64,000 bases of DNA from Larix kaempferi (GCA_027924585.1 BSBM01000232.1:26199501-26263500); one strand, 5' to 3'. Positions 1-10,656 are shown, numbered from the stretch's first letter. The notes: generated by a model not told the origin, from the sequence alone. Numbers and translations: made by a program.

Positions 1-391
1 GATTTTAGCTATTTTCATCAGCTTTTGGTAACTTTGGGGGAAAATACCCCAAGTTATCCATGTTTTAGATTATTTTATGTTATAAATTTACATTGACATT
101 TTAGTGGCTTGTCGGTCTGGTTATTTGTAAAAAGTGAGGATGTGAGGCTATAAATAGGCCTTCCTCAGTCATTTGTAAATGACAAGAATTGGGATCAAAT
201 ATGATACTTCTTCTTTTTCTCTTGTTATATGGGTCTATGATGTGATGTGCACCTCTTGGAGAGTCTCTTCTTTGGCTTGTGAAGTGAAATGCGAATGAAT
301 GCTAGGGTTTTCTTTGCACATACATGTTGGTGCTAGAATTGTTGGATGTAACTCGTGCACAAAGGCGATCTATGGTCTTTCTTTGCTCATC
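1..391 (+). repeat. Truncated 5' LTR of an unidentified LTR retrotransposon
   Basis: Bases 2-391 match 519-915 closely, differing mainly by a 7-bp indel near base 47. A TATA box (TATAAATA, 149-156) lies about two-thirds through U3-like sequence and is followed by a pyrimidine-rich stretch, as in LTR promoters. The copy starts about nine bases inside the LTR because the window begins here. Family not determined. Confidence 0.55.
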
Positions 392-508
392 CCTGCTGCC
401 CAGGCCTTCAAGCTTGATTGAGGGGGGACTTTGAGGGGTTTTCAGCATATTTGGGGTTAGGTGGGGCATGATGTTCCCCCCTGTTAACTCCATCCTTCAG
501 AGTGGAGC
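392..508 (+). repeat. Internal remnant between two LTR copies, with polypurine tract
   Basis: Only 117 bp separate the two LTR copies. The piece ends in a purine-rich tract (AGAGTGGAG) directly before TGTTTGC, the expected layout of a polypurine tract against a 3' LTR. Nearly all of gag-pol is missing, so this is an internally deleted derivative. Inferred from layout only. Confidence 0.4.
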
Positions 509-1300
509 TGTTTGCTCGATTTTAGCTATTTTCATCAGCTTTTGGTAACTTTGGGGGAAAATAGTAAATACCCCAAGCTACCCATGTTTTAGATTATTTT
601 ATGTTATATTTTTACATTAACATTTTAGTGGCTTGTCGGCCTGGTTATTTGTAAAAAGTGAGGATGTGAGGCTATAAAAAGGCCTTCCTCACTCATTTGT
701 AAATGACAAGAATTGGGATCAAATATGATACTTCTTCTTTTTCTCTTGTTATATGGGTTTATGATGTGATGCGCACCTCTTGGAGAGTCTCTTCTTTGGC
801 TTGTGAAGTGAAATGCGAATGAATGCTAGAGTTTTTTTTGCACATACATGTTGATGCTAGAATGGTTGGATGTAACTCGTGCACGAAGGTGATCTATGGT
901 CTTTCTTTGCTCATCTTTGTTGAATCTTGGTAAGAATATCTCTATCTCTGTTGAATGGTGCTATGCTAGTGCATTCTACTTGTTGATTAGGGCTTAATTA
1001 TCAAGATTTTGTCAATTTTGTATGGTTAGAAGACGTTCTCTTGAAAAAGTCTTCTTTGTAAAGGGCCTTGGATCTCTACTTTGCAATTTGTTAGGCTCTC
1101 CCAACGAACCCTAGTGGTTGTTGGTGGATGCCCTAATTTTGCAAGCCTAGAGGAACTCTTCTTGTAGGGACGCTGATCATCGATCCCTTATGCCTTGGGG
1201 ATTGAGACAATAATCATATCCCTTCTCTTGTCACCTTTTTATTCAAAATTTATGCATTTTGCATATGTACATATTGCATTTTCATGGTAGATTAGGGTTA
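509..1300 (+). repeat. 3' LTR copy of the same element (right end uncertain)
   Basis: Starts TGTTTGC after the polypurine tract and repeats the first copy from 519 to about 915, including a TATA box at 673-680. Sequence after 915 has no partner in the window because the first copy was cut there, so the LTR end cannot be placed exactly; 1300 is a guess. Confidence 0.4.
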
Positions 1301-1937
1301 GCCTTAGGTCTGCATTTTTATTCCAAAAAAAAGCCTTAAAAATATAACAAAATTAGAAAAATAAAAAATATCAAATTTTTTGAATTTCTGGGCCTCCCTA
1401 AAATTTCGGCCCTCTCTCCTAAAAACTTGGCCTGCCTTTTTACCCCCAAAAACCTTAGGGCATCAACTTTCTTTGGCTGCTGCAAAACCCTAATTTCAGA
1501 CCTGCTACATCTCCTCTTTTCCCTCCTTTCACCTAGGGTTTCATCCCTTACACACTCGTTCTACCTTTCTTAGGCTTCTCCCTTACCCAAGCGAACCCCT
1601 AAACTTGTTTTTTATGAAGCCCTAAGGGCTGACCTACTGCTGCTGTCCCAAATTCCAGACTGCAAAATTTATTTCAGACCTCTGTTTCCAGTCATTCAGA
1701 CAATCCACATGTTCTTTAACTGATGGTGTTTATGGTTGGATAAGTATTGCTTTGGTTCATTAAATTAGGTCTAATTTATAGTGCTATTTAATGCTTTCTT
1801 ACTGCTGTTGTTACATATTTTATGTTGCTGGTCAAACGTATTGTTTATTTTTATGCTAAGTGTTTGCTTGGTGAATGTATAAATGAGGCTCATTTATATG
1901 CAACGCATGAACTAGTACATTGATACCTAAGTCACCT
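1301..1937. other. Unassigned spacer
   Basis: AT-rich sequence with scattered stop codons in all frames and no recognisable gene, repeat pair or RNA. A T-rich block with simple AT stretches lies near 1740-1900. Confidence 0.5.
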
Positions 1938-2015
1938 GACACGAGGACACGGGACACGGGACACGAAAATCCGAGTGCCCCACACAGACACGGTGACCCC
2001 CGGAATCAGGACACG
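1938..2015 (-). repeat. Subterminal GGACACG cluster, 3' end of hAT-1
   Basis: At least four copies of (G)GGACACG or close variants occur within 80 bp. They share the word ATCAGGACACG with the opposite end of the element in inverted orientation. Probable transposase binding sites by analogy with other hAT elements. Confidence 0.6.
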
Positions 2016-2329
2016 TTTTTAGATCTATATGTCTATATTTTTAAATTTTAATATATTTTTAAAAATATATATATGTATTCAATAGAAATTAGAATCAAAA
2101 CACATTAATGATTATACATTTGTCATTCACAAATCACGATTCACAACACATTTGTCATTCACAAATCACAATGAGACACATAGATGCATGTCAGAATCAT
2201 ATTTCTCATTAAGTCATCAAAATCAAAATGTATACATATATGTCGGAATGCCACTGGGCACTGGCAAATGCCAAATAGACTAATAGTAAATACAAAAAGG
2301 GGTGGATCAAGATGGAAGAATCCCATACG

Positions 2330-4878
2330 TCAATAGTCCTCCTCCATGCCTGAATCAACAAACTCATCACTGGCACTGCCTTGATCCTCATCCTCCTCCT
2401 CCTCCTCCTCCACTCTGCCCATTTGACGATCTACATCTGCTGCTGTGGAGGATGACTCCTCCATATGATCACCATCATCAAAAGTGACCGGCTCTAGCAC
2501 TGGATCATCAAGATCCATGTTGGCTAATGCCAACTCAGTATTGTTGTCCAAACCCATATCATCAGGAAAGACACTCCACATCTTTGTCTTTCCCTTCACC
2601 CACTCCTCCCTCTTCCTGTAAATAAGACGAAGGTTGGAGTGCACATACACCATCGACTCTGCCCTGGACTGCTTAATCTTGCTCTTCTTCACACTGTACA
2701 AGTTCCCATATGTGCTCCAATTCCTCTCACAACAAGAGGATGATGTAACTTGAGAGATGACCCTCAAGGCTAACTTCTGTAGAATAGGGCATGTTGCCCC
2801 ATGAGTTGCCCACCAAACATAGGGTTTCGTAACCCCCTTGTCTCCCAGTGCTAGTGGAAAAATCTACAAAGCCTTCCTCCACCTCCTCAAGTAGGTCTCT
2901 ATCCTGAAATAGCCGTCTAAGTGCTATCTTCCTCCCATGTGCAATCTTTGCATCCATGTGAGGAGGGACTCTGTGTGAGTGCCCTGGTCCACCAGTGAGC
3001 CACTCCTGAGTGTAGAACTTGGGGTTCAAGGAGTGGGCCAAGCAATGCAAAGGTGTGCAATTCTTATCTCACCTGGAGATAAGAAATCCTGAATCATGGT
3101 CCATAAGTTCTCTGCCAATGTCCCATACTCGGGACACTCATTCTCCATGACAATGGACCTCATGGACTCAATCATGAAATCCCACCCCTCATAAACATCT
3201 GCTAGGATGGCCTGGTTCATGTCTGCAAACCGCAACAAAGAAATGATTGGTTCCATGATCTTAATGCTAAGATCTACCGTGTCCCACCAACCATCATCTA
3301 ACACTGTGTCCTTCACCTTTTGTGAAGCAATCTGATCCGTCTTTCTCCAAAAAGACCAAAACTCTGAAATCACCATGGACCTAAGAGCAGTTTTGACCTC
3401 CCTCAACCTCTTGAGCATGATGAATGAGGAAGCAAATCGAGTATCTGCAATCTTCAACAATGAAAGCTGTGTGTACTCTTTGTAGATGGTGAGGGCATTT
3501 GTGTGGTTTTGTACAAAGTTACGGATATGGCGTGCATTCTCAATAAGGGTGCCAATCCATGTCACATCTGAAGCAATGGATTTCAGTGCTAAATTCAAGG
3601 AATGGACAATGCAAGGTGTCCAAAAAACCTGTAAGAGCAATAAAAGCATGTAAAATGACTCTACAACACTAACATTGCAATTGACCAAATTCAAACAATG
3701 AGCAAATTAGAAATGAAAGGTGTCCAAAATGAACATACCTGTGGATATTTAGCTTCCACAATCATGCCAGTAGCCTTGCAAACAGGTGCATTGTCCGTGA
3801 TGATTTGTACACAAGAATCAACACCTACTTCTTCAATGGTTTTGATGAATAAATCACCCATATACTGTGCATCCTTGTATTTCCCAAGAGCATCCACCGA
3901 TTTCAAGAACACCGGTCCATTTTGGGAAGATACCATGAAATTGATGACTGGATGGCGTGCTGGATCTGTCCATCCATCAGAAACAATACTCACACCGGAT
4001 GAGGGCCATGTTGTTCTAATTGGCTCAAGAATTTTATCTACCTCCTTTGCTTTAACCAACAATGTGGTTCTAAGCTTCTCTGAACCAGGAGGCACATAAC
4101 CACTTGGAGCTCGTTCCAGGATACTTTTACACATCTCAATAAACAATGGTAATTGTGCAACATTGAATGAGATGAAGTTGAGGTAGAAGAAAAATGCAAT
4201 GGTAAGGTCCACCTCTTCTCGCGCCTCTTGTTGGAAAATCCTATCCATTGGACCACTTGGAGATTGCCTCTTTCTTGTTTGATAAGTATCCCCACGCCCA
4301 TGAATGCCAGGTGGAAATGGAGGCTTGGTGCTAGAGGATTTCCTCAAGAATGGAAGAGGATCATCCTCTTTTTTCTTGCTTGCTGCTGCCACCTTCTCTA
4401 AGCCAACATGATCCTCTCTTTACATATCCCTCCTTTGGTTAACACTCACCGCTTTGCATGAAGAAATCCCACAAGAAGGAAGGGCCAACAAATGGCCCTT
4501 AACCCGAAAATATGTGCTCTTGAACTCATTCTTGCAAAAAATGCATTTCCAAGACAAATTGCCTCCCCCACCAAGCTTTGCCCCAGGCCCATCTTTCCTT
4601 GTCACATACTTCCACAAAGGGTATTTTTTTTCTTGGGCTTGTTGTCTTGCTAAAATAGGGTTAAATGGAGCATGAGCTCCACTAGCAGCAAATGGAACAC
4701 TTGAAGGAGGAGGAGAACCGCTTGTGCTTGGAGGAATAGGAATAGCAGATGGAGCACTAGATGGTGCATTTCTCCCTTTCCTTTGCCCCTTAGCTCCTGC
4801 CCTAGCTGATTGAGACATTCCCTTTCTTGTTTGATGGTTGAGCTTGCAATCCTCTCCACAAATCCACCCCCAATGCAC
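2330..4878 (-). pseudogene. hAT-1 transposase (BED finger, DUF659, hAT dimerisation)
   Basis: The gene reads leftward. 4878-4420 encodes a Pro/Ser-rich N terminus and a BED-type zinc finger (WKCIFCKNEFKS, then a downstream His) that would bind the element ends. An in-frame TAA (4420-4422) separates this from 4392-3739, which holds DUF659 with the SDGWTD and QIITDNAP motifs of the RNase H-like core. After a 110-bp intron the catalytic domain continues to about 3075 (TPCIVHSLNLALK, TRFASSF). A frame change and TGA (3069-3071) break the frame before LHCLAHSLNP. A second frameshift lies in a G-run near 2835. The last part (2767-2330) is the dimerisation region (CCERNWSTYG) plus an acidic tail. 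Not functional as it stands. Confidence 0.85.
3629..3738 (-). other. Intron of hAT-1 transposase
   Basis: On the minus strand a GTATGT donor at 3738 and a pyrimidine-rich TTACAG acceptor at 3629 bound 110 bp. Removing it joins the end of DUF659 directly to FWTPCIVHSLN, the order expected in the family. Without splicing the exon runs into a short garbled tail. Confidence 0.75.
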
Positions 4879-5020
4879 TTGGATTCCCTTGGATAGCCTT
4901 CAAATCTCCTTGACCTGCTCATAAAAGCCACTCTCAACCTTCTCCTTACTTGCAAATGACAAAAAGAAAGGGAAAAAAACGTTTTTAAACCCCAACCCGA
5001 CCGGATTTTTCCGCGGAAAG

Positions 5021-5178
5021 CGTGTCCTATTTTTGGGACACGAATTGGACAGTCGGGGACACAATGTGAAATAGTGTCCGATTCGACCTTTGGTCGTGTC
5101 CTGATTTCGGACACGACCAAAAGTTGAATCGGACACGATTTCACATCGTGTCGTGTCCGATTCGACCCCCATGGGACA
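5021..5178 (-). repeat. Subterminal CGTGTCC/GGACACG cluster, 5' end of hAT-1
   Basis: About ten GGACACG or CGTGTCC words in both orientations occur within 160 bp, interleaved with GAATCGGACAC and TCGACC. Several adjacent pairs form short inverted repeats. This is the promoter-proximal end of the transposase gene. Confidence 0.65.
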
Positions 5179-5404
5179 CACGGGGGGTTTCTGGACGAAT
5201 TCGGTTTCTTAGGTTTTAACCCAATGTTTTGTTTTTTGAGGAGACTTTATGTAATGTGGGAGTATTTTGATTTTGTCATTTGAGCAGACTTTGGCTAAAG
5301 TAGGAACATGTTGATTTTGGTTGTGTTGTTTTCATTTTGAGATAGATTGATTTTGGGGATAGATTGTCCATCCCAACCAGCAGGAGCAATAAAAAACAAT
5401 AATA
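5179..5404. other. Spacer between hAT-1 and hAT-2
   Basis: T-rich sequence with no gene or repeat that I can support. Confidence 0.4.
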
Positions 5405-5412
5405 AAGCTTCC
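5405..5412. repeat. hAT-2 left target-site duplication
   Basis: AAGCTTCC, identical to 10353-10360. Confidence 0.85.
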
Positions 5413-5424
5413 CTATGCTGTGGG

Positions 5425-5710
5425 GAAGCGCCCCCCTCCCTTGCTTCGCTCCCAATTCGCGCTCCTAGGGGAAGTGGTTAGGAATCAGTCCTGGATGCGT
5501 GATTCCTGATCACTTCCTCTTGGCAACGTTTTTTGGAAGCACACTTCCCTTCAAAAATAATCGCTTCCTGTTTTTTTTTGGACCGCTTAGGGAGCGATGA
5601 GGAAGCATCACTCCCACAACGCTTCCTCATCGCTCCCAAAACGCTCTCAAGAGCAAAAAATCGCTCCCAAAAACTCTTCCTCAGTGCTTCGGCGAGCTTG
5701 GGCGCACGGT
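5425..5710 (+). repeat. hAT-2 left subterminal CGCTCCC/GGGAGCG cluster
   Basis: Repeated CGCTCCC, GCTTCC(T/C) and their complements occur across about 290 bp. A 15-bp word (GAGCGATGAGGAAGC at 5593-5607) is mirrored by its complement at 5620-5634. Likely transposase-binding region. Confidence 0.65.
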
Positions 5711-5732
5711 TTTTTTTTTTTTTTTTTTTTTG
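5711..5732 (+). repeat. Poly-T run
   Basis: About 22 consecutive T bases inside the hAT-2 5' region, just downstream of the subterminal cluster. A simple homopolymer. Confidence 0.9.
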
Positions 5733-6020
5733 CTTTTGGAACCAAGGCATGGTTCCACTTGGGTTTTTTAACTTGCTTAGGGTTCATTTAGGGGATATAA
5801 ACACTCTTTGACTCATTTGCTCTCATTCTATTTCTCATTTCATGCATTTCACTTCTCTTTACTAGGGTTTTGAGTGGGTTTGCTAGTTGTTTGTGAGCAA
5901 ATTTGTGGGAGCTTGGAAGGGATATTGAAGGGGTGATTGAAGTCTACTATTTGTGAGAGCTTGGAAGGGAGATTGAAAGCTTCCAGAGAGACATTCAACC
6001 ACCATTGGAGAGCTACAGAG

Positions 6021-6139
6021 GTAGGCTCTAAATCCCAATCTTTGTTTGTTTTTGAAAAAATATTTCACTATGTTAAAATTTTGATTATTGAATATACTCT
6101 TCTACTCTTTCCCATTTGTGCTCCATCATTCTATTGCAG
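6021..6139 (+). other. Probable 5' intron of hAT-2 transposase
   Basis: A GTAGG donor at 6021 and a CTATTGCAG acceptor ending at 6139 lie just upstream of the first good start codon (ATG 6173). Length 119 bp, similar to the intron seen in hAT-1. Confidence 0.5.
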
Positions 6140-8341
6140 GCAACAAGTGATTCTCATCTTGAGTTAAGAGGCATGATGGGTATGTGGTTTTTGTTTTTGG
6201 TTCCACTTCTTATCATGACGGTGGTGTTGGGAAATAGATATACCAGTGGCAGTGATGAGGAGGAAGGTGTAGGGAGTGGCACATACCATGGAGAGGAGGA
6301 AGAAGGGGAAGAGGATGATGATAATGATGCTGAGAGTGATGATTGGCAAAAGCAAAAAGATACAACACCTTTGTGGAAGTATGTGAGAAGGCTTGGGGGA
6401 GGGAGAGGGGGTGGAACCACAAAGTTTATATGCCCCCATTGTACTAAAACTTGCATAGGTTCATATGCTCGTGTGAGAAAACATTTATGTGGGATTATGC
6501 CATGTGACCAAGGTAAGGTTGTTGGAGTCAAAACCTGTGACAAAGTGCTAGGGAAAGAGAGAAACAAATACAAGATGGAAGAAGAGGCCGCTCAAAACAA
6601 ATCCAAGAGATCAAGGGTTGAATCTGAAGCCTCACAAAGAATGTTTGGTAGTGGATCATCATCGACTTGATCGAGACCCTCATCCCCCATAGTAGTGGAA
6701 TCTCGCCTATGAGAAGAACATTATCAGATTTCCTTGACCAAGGTTGTAGAGATGATGTGGATTCAAAAGTTTGCAGGTTTCTCGATGCATGTGGTGTACC
6801 ATTCAATGTTCTTCGCTCACCCTATTGGCATGAAATGGTACAAGCCATCAATGGTGCCCCTAAAGGAAACATGAGCCCTGGGTACGACAAAGCTAGAACA
6901 GTGGGACTTGACAGGGAAAGAGCCAAAATCATTAGTGCTCTTGGAAAGTTTACAAATGATTGGCCCAACTATGGGTTATCCATTGTATCTGATGGGTGGA
7001 CAAATGTTAAAGGCAAGCCATTGTTAAATATTCTTGGTGTGTCTGCTAGTGGTGCGATCTTCCTTTCATCCCATGCCTACTCAGATCGCTACAAGACTGG
7101 TATTAATATTGCGCAACCTTTACTCAAAACCATTCAAGATATTGGGTCATGCAATGTCATTCAAGTCATCACTGATAATGCTGCTAATTGTAAGGTAGCA
7201 GGAGCAATCATTGAGGATAAGTATCCCAACATATTTTGGTCAGGGTGTTTGGTTCACACATTGAGCCTTTTGATGTATGATATTATTAAGATGAAGGACC
7301 CTAGTTATCGATGGATTGGTGCCTTGTACAAGAGAGGGAAGAAATTGATAAAATTTATTACCAATCATAGCATGGCCCACCACTTTTTTCTCAATTACTC
7401 TAGGTTGGAGCTATTGAAGATTGTAAATACTAGATTTGCTAGCTACTACCTCACCTTCAGGAGGTTTTTGAAGGTAAGAGAGGCATTGCTAGTATGGTCT
7501 CAAGTGATTCATGGCAGGAATCGAAAGACAGAGTTGCAAGCACATTTGATAGGCATGACTTTCAGGAGGTGGAGGACATCGTTCTTGATGGTCAGTTTTG
7601 GGCACAGGTCAGGTATGTTCTGTAGTTCACCAGGCCTGTTTATAGTATGATTTGTTTTGCAGATACAGATTAGTCGGTGATTGGGGAGGTGTATGAGTAG
7701 AGGGATAGCATGCTTGGTCAAATCAAAGACATTGTTGAGCAAAGAGATGTAATCTTGTATGATCATATTCTTAAACATGTGGTTAAAAGGTGGGATAATC
7801 TGAATGTTCCACTCCATGCCCTTGCATATGTCCTTCCTCCAAAATAATATTCTCCATCTTGGTTGGCCCAACCAACACCTGGGGGTGGAGTTAGGAGAAA
7901 ACCACACATTGATCCAGAGGTGCAGAATAGGTATATGCTTGCATTAGACAAGTTGGTACCTGGTGAGGAGGAGTGTGCTCAGGTACAGAGTGAATTGAGC
8001 AAATACATTAGTGAACATGGAGCCTTTGGTACCCTGCATGCAACCAAAGATCGAGATAGGTTGTTGCCTATGAATGTTGGAACATGTATGGCTCCTCTGC
8101 CACATATCTGCATAAATTGGTGGTGAGGGTGCTTTCACAGGTTAATAGTTTTTCTGTAGAGAGGTGTTGGAGCACCTACAACTTCCTCCACAATGTCAAG
8201 AGAAACTGTTTGAATGTAGATCGGGCAGAAAGCTTGGTTTATGTGCACTACAACTTGAGGTTGTTGTCCCATAATTGTGAGGCAACCAAGAATGATAGAA
8301 CATATTTGACTTGGGACAACAATCTAGAGGAGGCTAATGTG

Positions 8342-8346
8342 GAGGA
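8342..8346. repeat. Left TSD (GAGGA) of the solo LTR in hAT-2
   Basis: GAGGA precedes TGTTAA and recurs at 9594-9598 after CTCAACA. Confidence 0.85.
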
Positions 8347-9593
8347 TGTTAATTTTTGGTGAGCTTACACTTTGATTACTACTTCCAATAAGATTCCCAG
8401 ATACATGCACATAATTAAATCTCTAGATCTGATCTTATGAATAGTAACACATAAGCTCATTAACTGATAAAAGTACACAGTGGAATAGGAAACCAATCAC
8501 ACCACAATTTAACACAGTAATTTACCCTGGAAACCCTAATGGGGAAAACCAACAAACTAGGGCTTTCTTCAATCTCGAGCCAGAGAGAAATTAGAATCTT
8601 TTACAATCAAATATTTCAGAAGTAGAGAAACCTGATGCCTTGGAAGGCATGACAGATCTGCGGGACAAACCCACGCTCTGCAACAGCTGCAACTGATGCT
8701 CTATAGGAATGCGCCCTCTGCTCTACTCTAAAATGTCTGATTGAATGCATCCCCTACCAATATTTGGAAGAAGAGTGCTCCTTCTCAATTCCTGAAGGAG
8801 TGCACCCTCTGCTTCTTCTATCTTCTCTACTGAAGAAGTGCACCCCTCTTTTTGCTCTCTCTTACTGCTCAAGAATGCGCCCCTCTACCACAGAAGTGCG
8901 CCCCAGCTTTGGAGTGTGCCCCCCCCTCTCTCTGAAGTGTGCCCCTCTCTCAATCAATCTCTGATGAGACAGTGTGATGATTCTCACACTCATTGGATGA
9001 TGCACCCCCTTGTTAGTCTCTGAAGGAAATGTGCCTCTGCTTCTCCCTGCCCTCTTAGTTGAAGAAGTGCGCCCTTCTCCCTCTTAAGTGTGCCCCTGCT
9101 CACACTCAATCAATATCTGATTCTCTTGTGTGTGTATCACTCTCTCAGTGTCTGAAGGAAGTGCACCTCTGCTTCTCTTTGCCCTCTCGGCTGAAGAAGT
9201 GCACCCTTCTCTCTCTGAAGTGCACCCTTGCTCTTTGAATGCTCACTCTCTGAGTTGTCCTTTGAGATTGTTTTCACCTTTACCCCTTGCCTCTCTTTAT
9301 AATCCGTTAGTGTCTTTTGGGGTTCCAAAACCCTAATTTCACTTCATGCAAAAATTACACATCCGTATTAAAAAAATTACACTTCCGCATTAAAAAATTT
9401 CCTGCATGCAAGGGTGAAAGTCTTGAACATCTCTGCATGCTTCCAACATTGAAGCTATGCAAACTGGTCAAATGTTTCTCACACAATACATGAATGCCCA
9501 CCCTCTCTAAGAACCTTTTCTAGAGAGATAGTTAATGTCTCTTCATGCTAGGCATTATCACATGAAGGACATCCCGAGATATAAATCTCAACA
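8347..9593 (-). mobile_element. Solo LTR, 1,247 bp, inserted in hAT-2 transposase
   Basis: Starts TGTTAA and ends TCAACA, flanked by 5-bp repeats GAGGA. No primer-binding site, polypurine tract or coding sequence is inside, so it is a solo LTR left by recombination. On the minus strand a TATAAAG box (around 9296) precedes a block resembling the R-U5 region of plant Copia LTRs (GGTTTTCCCC then GGGTTTCCAGG, around 8520-8560), which suggests minus orientation. The host frame is the same on both sides. Confidence 0.85.
8755..9240. repeat. Degenerate GAAGTGCRCCC repeats inside the solo LTR
   Basis: Words such as GAAGTGCACCC, GAAGTGCGCCC and GAAGTGTGCCC recur more than a dozen times at irregular 20-60-bp spacing, interleaved with CTCTCT tracts. 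The repeat lies upstream of the minus-strand R-U5-like block and may be an enhancer-like array or a simple expansion. Confidence 0.6.
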
Positions 9594-10279
9594 GAGGATG
9601 GAGCCATAGCATTAGAGTGCTTGGAGGCTGAACTATTGGGTGATCATGATGGTGATCCAATTCATACAACAGAGATGCTACCCCCAATCACCAGCAGGTT
9701 TCCAGATGCAGGAGTTTTTCCTTTAGCTTCACAACGTCCAACAATCCGTGGGGGCCATGCATCTTCTTCTCATGTTCCAAGAACACTTCTAGCTGCTTCT
9801 ATTCTTGTACCTAGACCATGAGAAAAGAAATTGGAAGTTTATCGTGGCAAGAGGAAAGCTTAGCAGATAGTATCATAGTACTTTAGTCTTTGTATTTAAT
9901 GTTTATTATGGCCTATTTTGTAAACATTAGATAAGTTTATGTTTGGAACTTTGAACTTTGAACTTTGAATTTTGAACCTACCTTTGAAGTTTAAACTTTA
10001 AATTATTGATTGCATGTTACAACTCTTTGGTAATGATTCAATGAATATGATATCATGATGCTTTGTTTCATTTTATCGTTGATGTTGTTGATGATTGATG
10101 ATTGATCATTTGATGACAATGTTATAAGTTATAGCTCCTAGATGGTTGATGTTATATGTGTACTAAATAGTAAATGGTTATATCTATGTTTTCATGTTTT
10201 CTATAGCTAATTTGACATTCTACATGTTTTTCTTAATATATATGCATCAAAGTATATTCAAATATGTATGATATAAAAA

Positions 10280-10352
10280 CCACTCTCAAAACGGAAGCTT
10301 TTGAAAATTTCGCTTCCCGGTCCTGCTCCTGCTCCCGCTCCCAACAGCACAG
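10280..10352 (+). repeat. hAT-2 right subterminal region and terminal repeat
   Basis: Contains TTTTGAAAATTTCGCTTCCC, three CTGCTCC/CCGCTCCC words and the end CCCAACAGCACAG. An inverted, closely matching copy stands at 39142-39215, defining a related non-autonomous element. Confidence 0.75.
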
Positions 10353-10360
10353 AAGCTTCC
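10353..10360. repeat. hAT-2 right target-site duplication
   Basis: AAGCTTCC, identical to 5405-5412. Confidence 0.85.
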
Positions 10361-10377
10361 TTCAGTAAAAGATTGTT

Positions 10378-10656
10378 GTGCTGTATTTATCTATTAAGTG
10401 GCTTATGCCCAAACATCTTTTACTGGGAAATGTTTTCAAGCCTTTTGAATCTAAATTAGGCATTCCTAGAAAAACCCTCAAATTGCTTGAAAATTGGTTT
10501 AGATACTTTGGAAGTGTTCCTTTTATGTGGGTACTAGGAAAGGTTTCCCTGTGGACGGCTTTTCGTATGTATAGTAATGTTGAATTGACTCTTCAATGTT
10601 TGTATAGCATTAATGATCAGAATCATGCAGGTAAATCGTTTGTCATTAATAATTAG
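10378..10656 (+). other. Unrecognised open frame, possible exon remnant
   Basis: An open frame of about 92 codons with a protein-like composition (includes IPRKTLKLLENWFRYFG) but no motif I recognise. A GCAG|GTAAAT junction at about 10628 could be a splice donor, and a near copy of that stretch (TTGTCATTAATAATCAGAATCATGCAGGT) recurs at 10688-10714. It could be a host exon displaced by insertions or an old repeat; no function is proposed. Confidence 0.25.

Larger units (their letters stand above)
1938..5178 (-). mobile_element. hAT-superfamily DNA transposon, decayed (hAT-1)
   Basis: A minus-strand transposase gene (BED zinc finger, DUF659, hAT dimerisation region) lies between two clusters of the motif GGACACG/CGTGTCC. 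The left cluster is at about 1938-2015 and the right at about 5021-5178. The 11-bp word ATCAGGACACG in the left cluster has its inverted partner near 5092-5102. Clustered subterminal motifs bound by the transposase are typical of plant hAT elements. Exact terminal repeats and the 8-bp target duplication could not be fixed, so the boundaries are approximate. Confidence 0.8.
6173..9824 (+). pseudogene. hAT-2 transposase, interrupted by a solo LTR
   Basis: ATG 6173 opens a hydrophobic, then acidic N terminus followed by a BED finger (FICPHCTKTC, then RKHLCGIMP), ending in TGA at 6668-6670. A different frame continues at about 6671-7650 with DUF659 (LSIVSDGWTN, QVITDNAANCK) and the catalytic-domain motifs CLVHTLSLL and NTRFASYY. 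7710-8126 and 8084-8346 hold the remaining core and the dimerisation region (VERCWSTYNFLHNVK) in two further frames, with a TAA near 7845. A 1,247-bp LTR then interrupts the gene. After the LTR the same frame continues from 9594 to the stop near 9824. At least three frame changes make it inactive. Confidence 0.85.
5413..10352 (+). mobile_element. hAT-superfamily DNA transposon, complete ends (hAT-2)
   Basis: An 8-bp direct repeat AAGCTTCC stands at 5405-5412 and 10353-10360, the duplication length diagnostic of hAT insertion. The ends are imperfect inverted repeats: CTATGCTGTGGGG on the left, CTGTGCTGTTGGG when the right end is read on the minus strand. Inside, clusters of GGGAGCG/CGCTCCC flank a transposase gene. 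The element spans 4,940 bp, of which 1,252 bp is a later solo LTR with its target duplication, so the original was about 3.7 kb. Confidence 0.9.

Noticed and set aside
302-493. Minus-strand 63-codon open frame
   Set aside because: It lies across the end of the LTR copy and the 117-bp internal scrap, has no motif, and is explained by LTR sequence.
2302-2487. Plus-strand frame rich in Pro and His
   Set aside because: It is the antisense shadow of the acidic Glu-rich tail of the hAT-1 transposase.
5478-5811. Overlapping frames on both strands in the hAT-2 5' region
   Set aside because: They arise from subterminal repeats and the poly-T run; no start context or protein motif.
6154-6573. Minus-strand 139-codon frame
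   Set aside because: Antisense to the acidic and BED-finger coding region of hAT-2; low-complexity Ser/Pro/Leu product.
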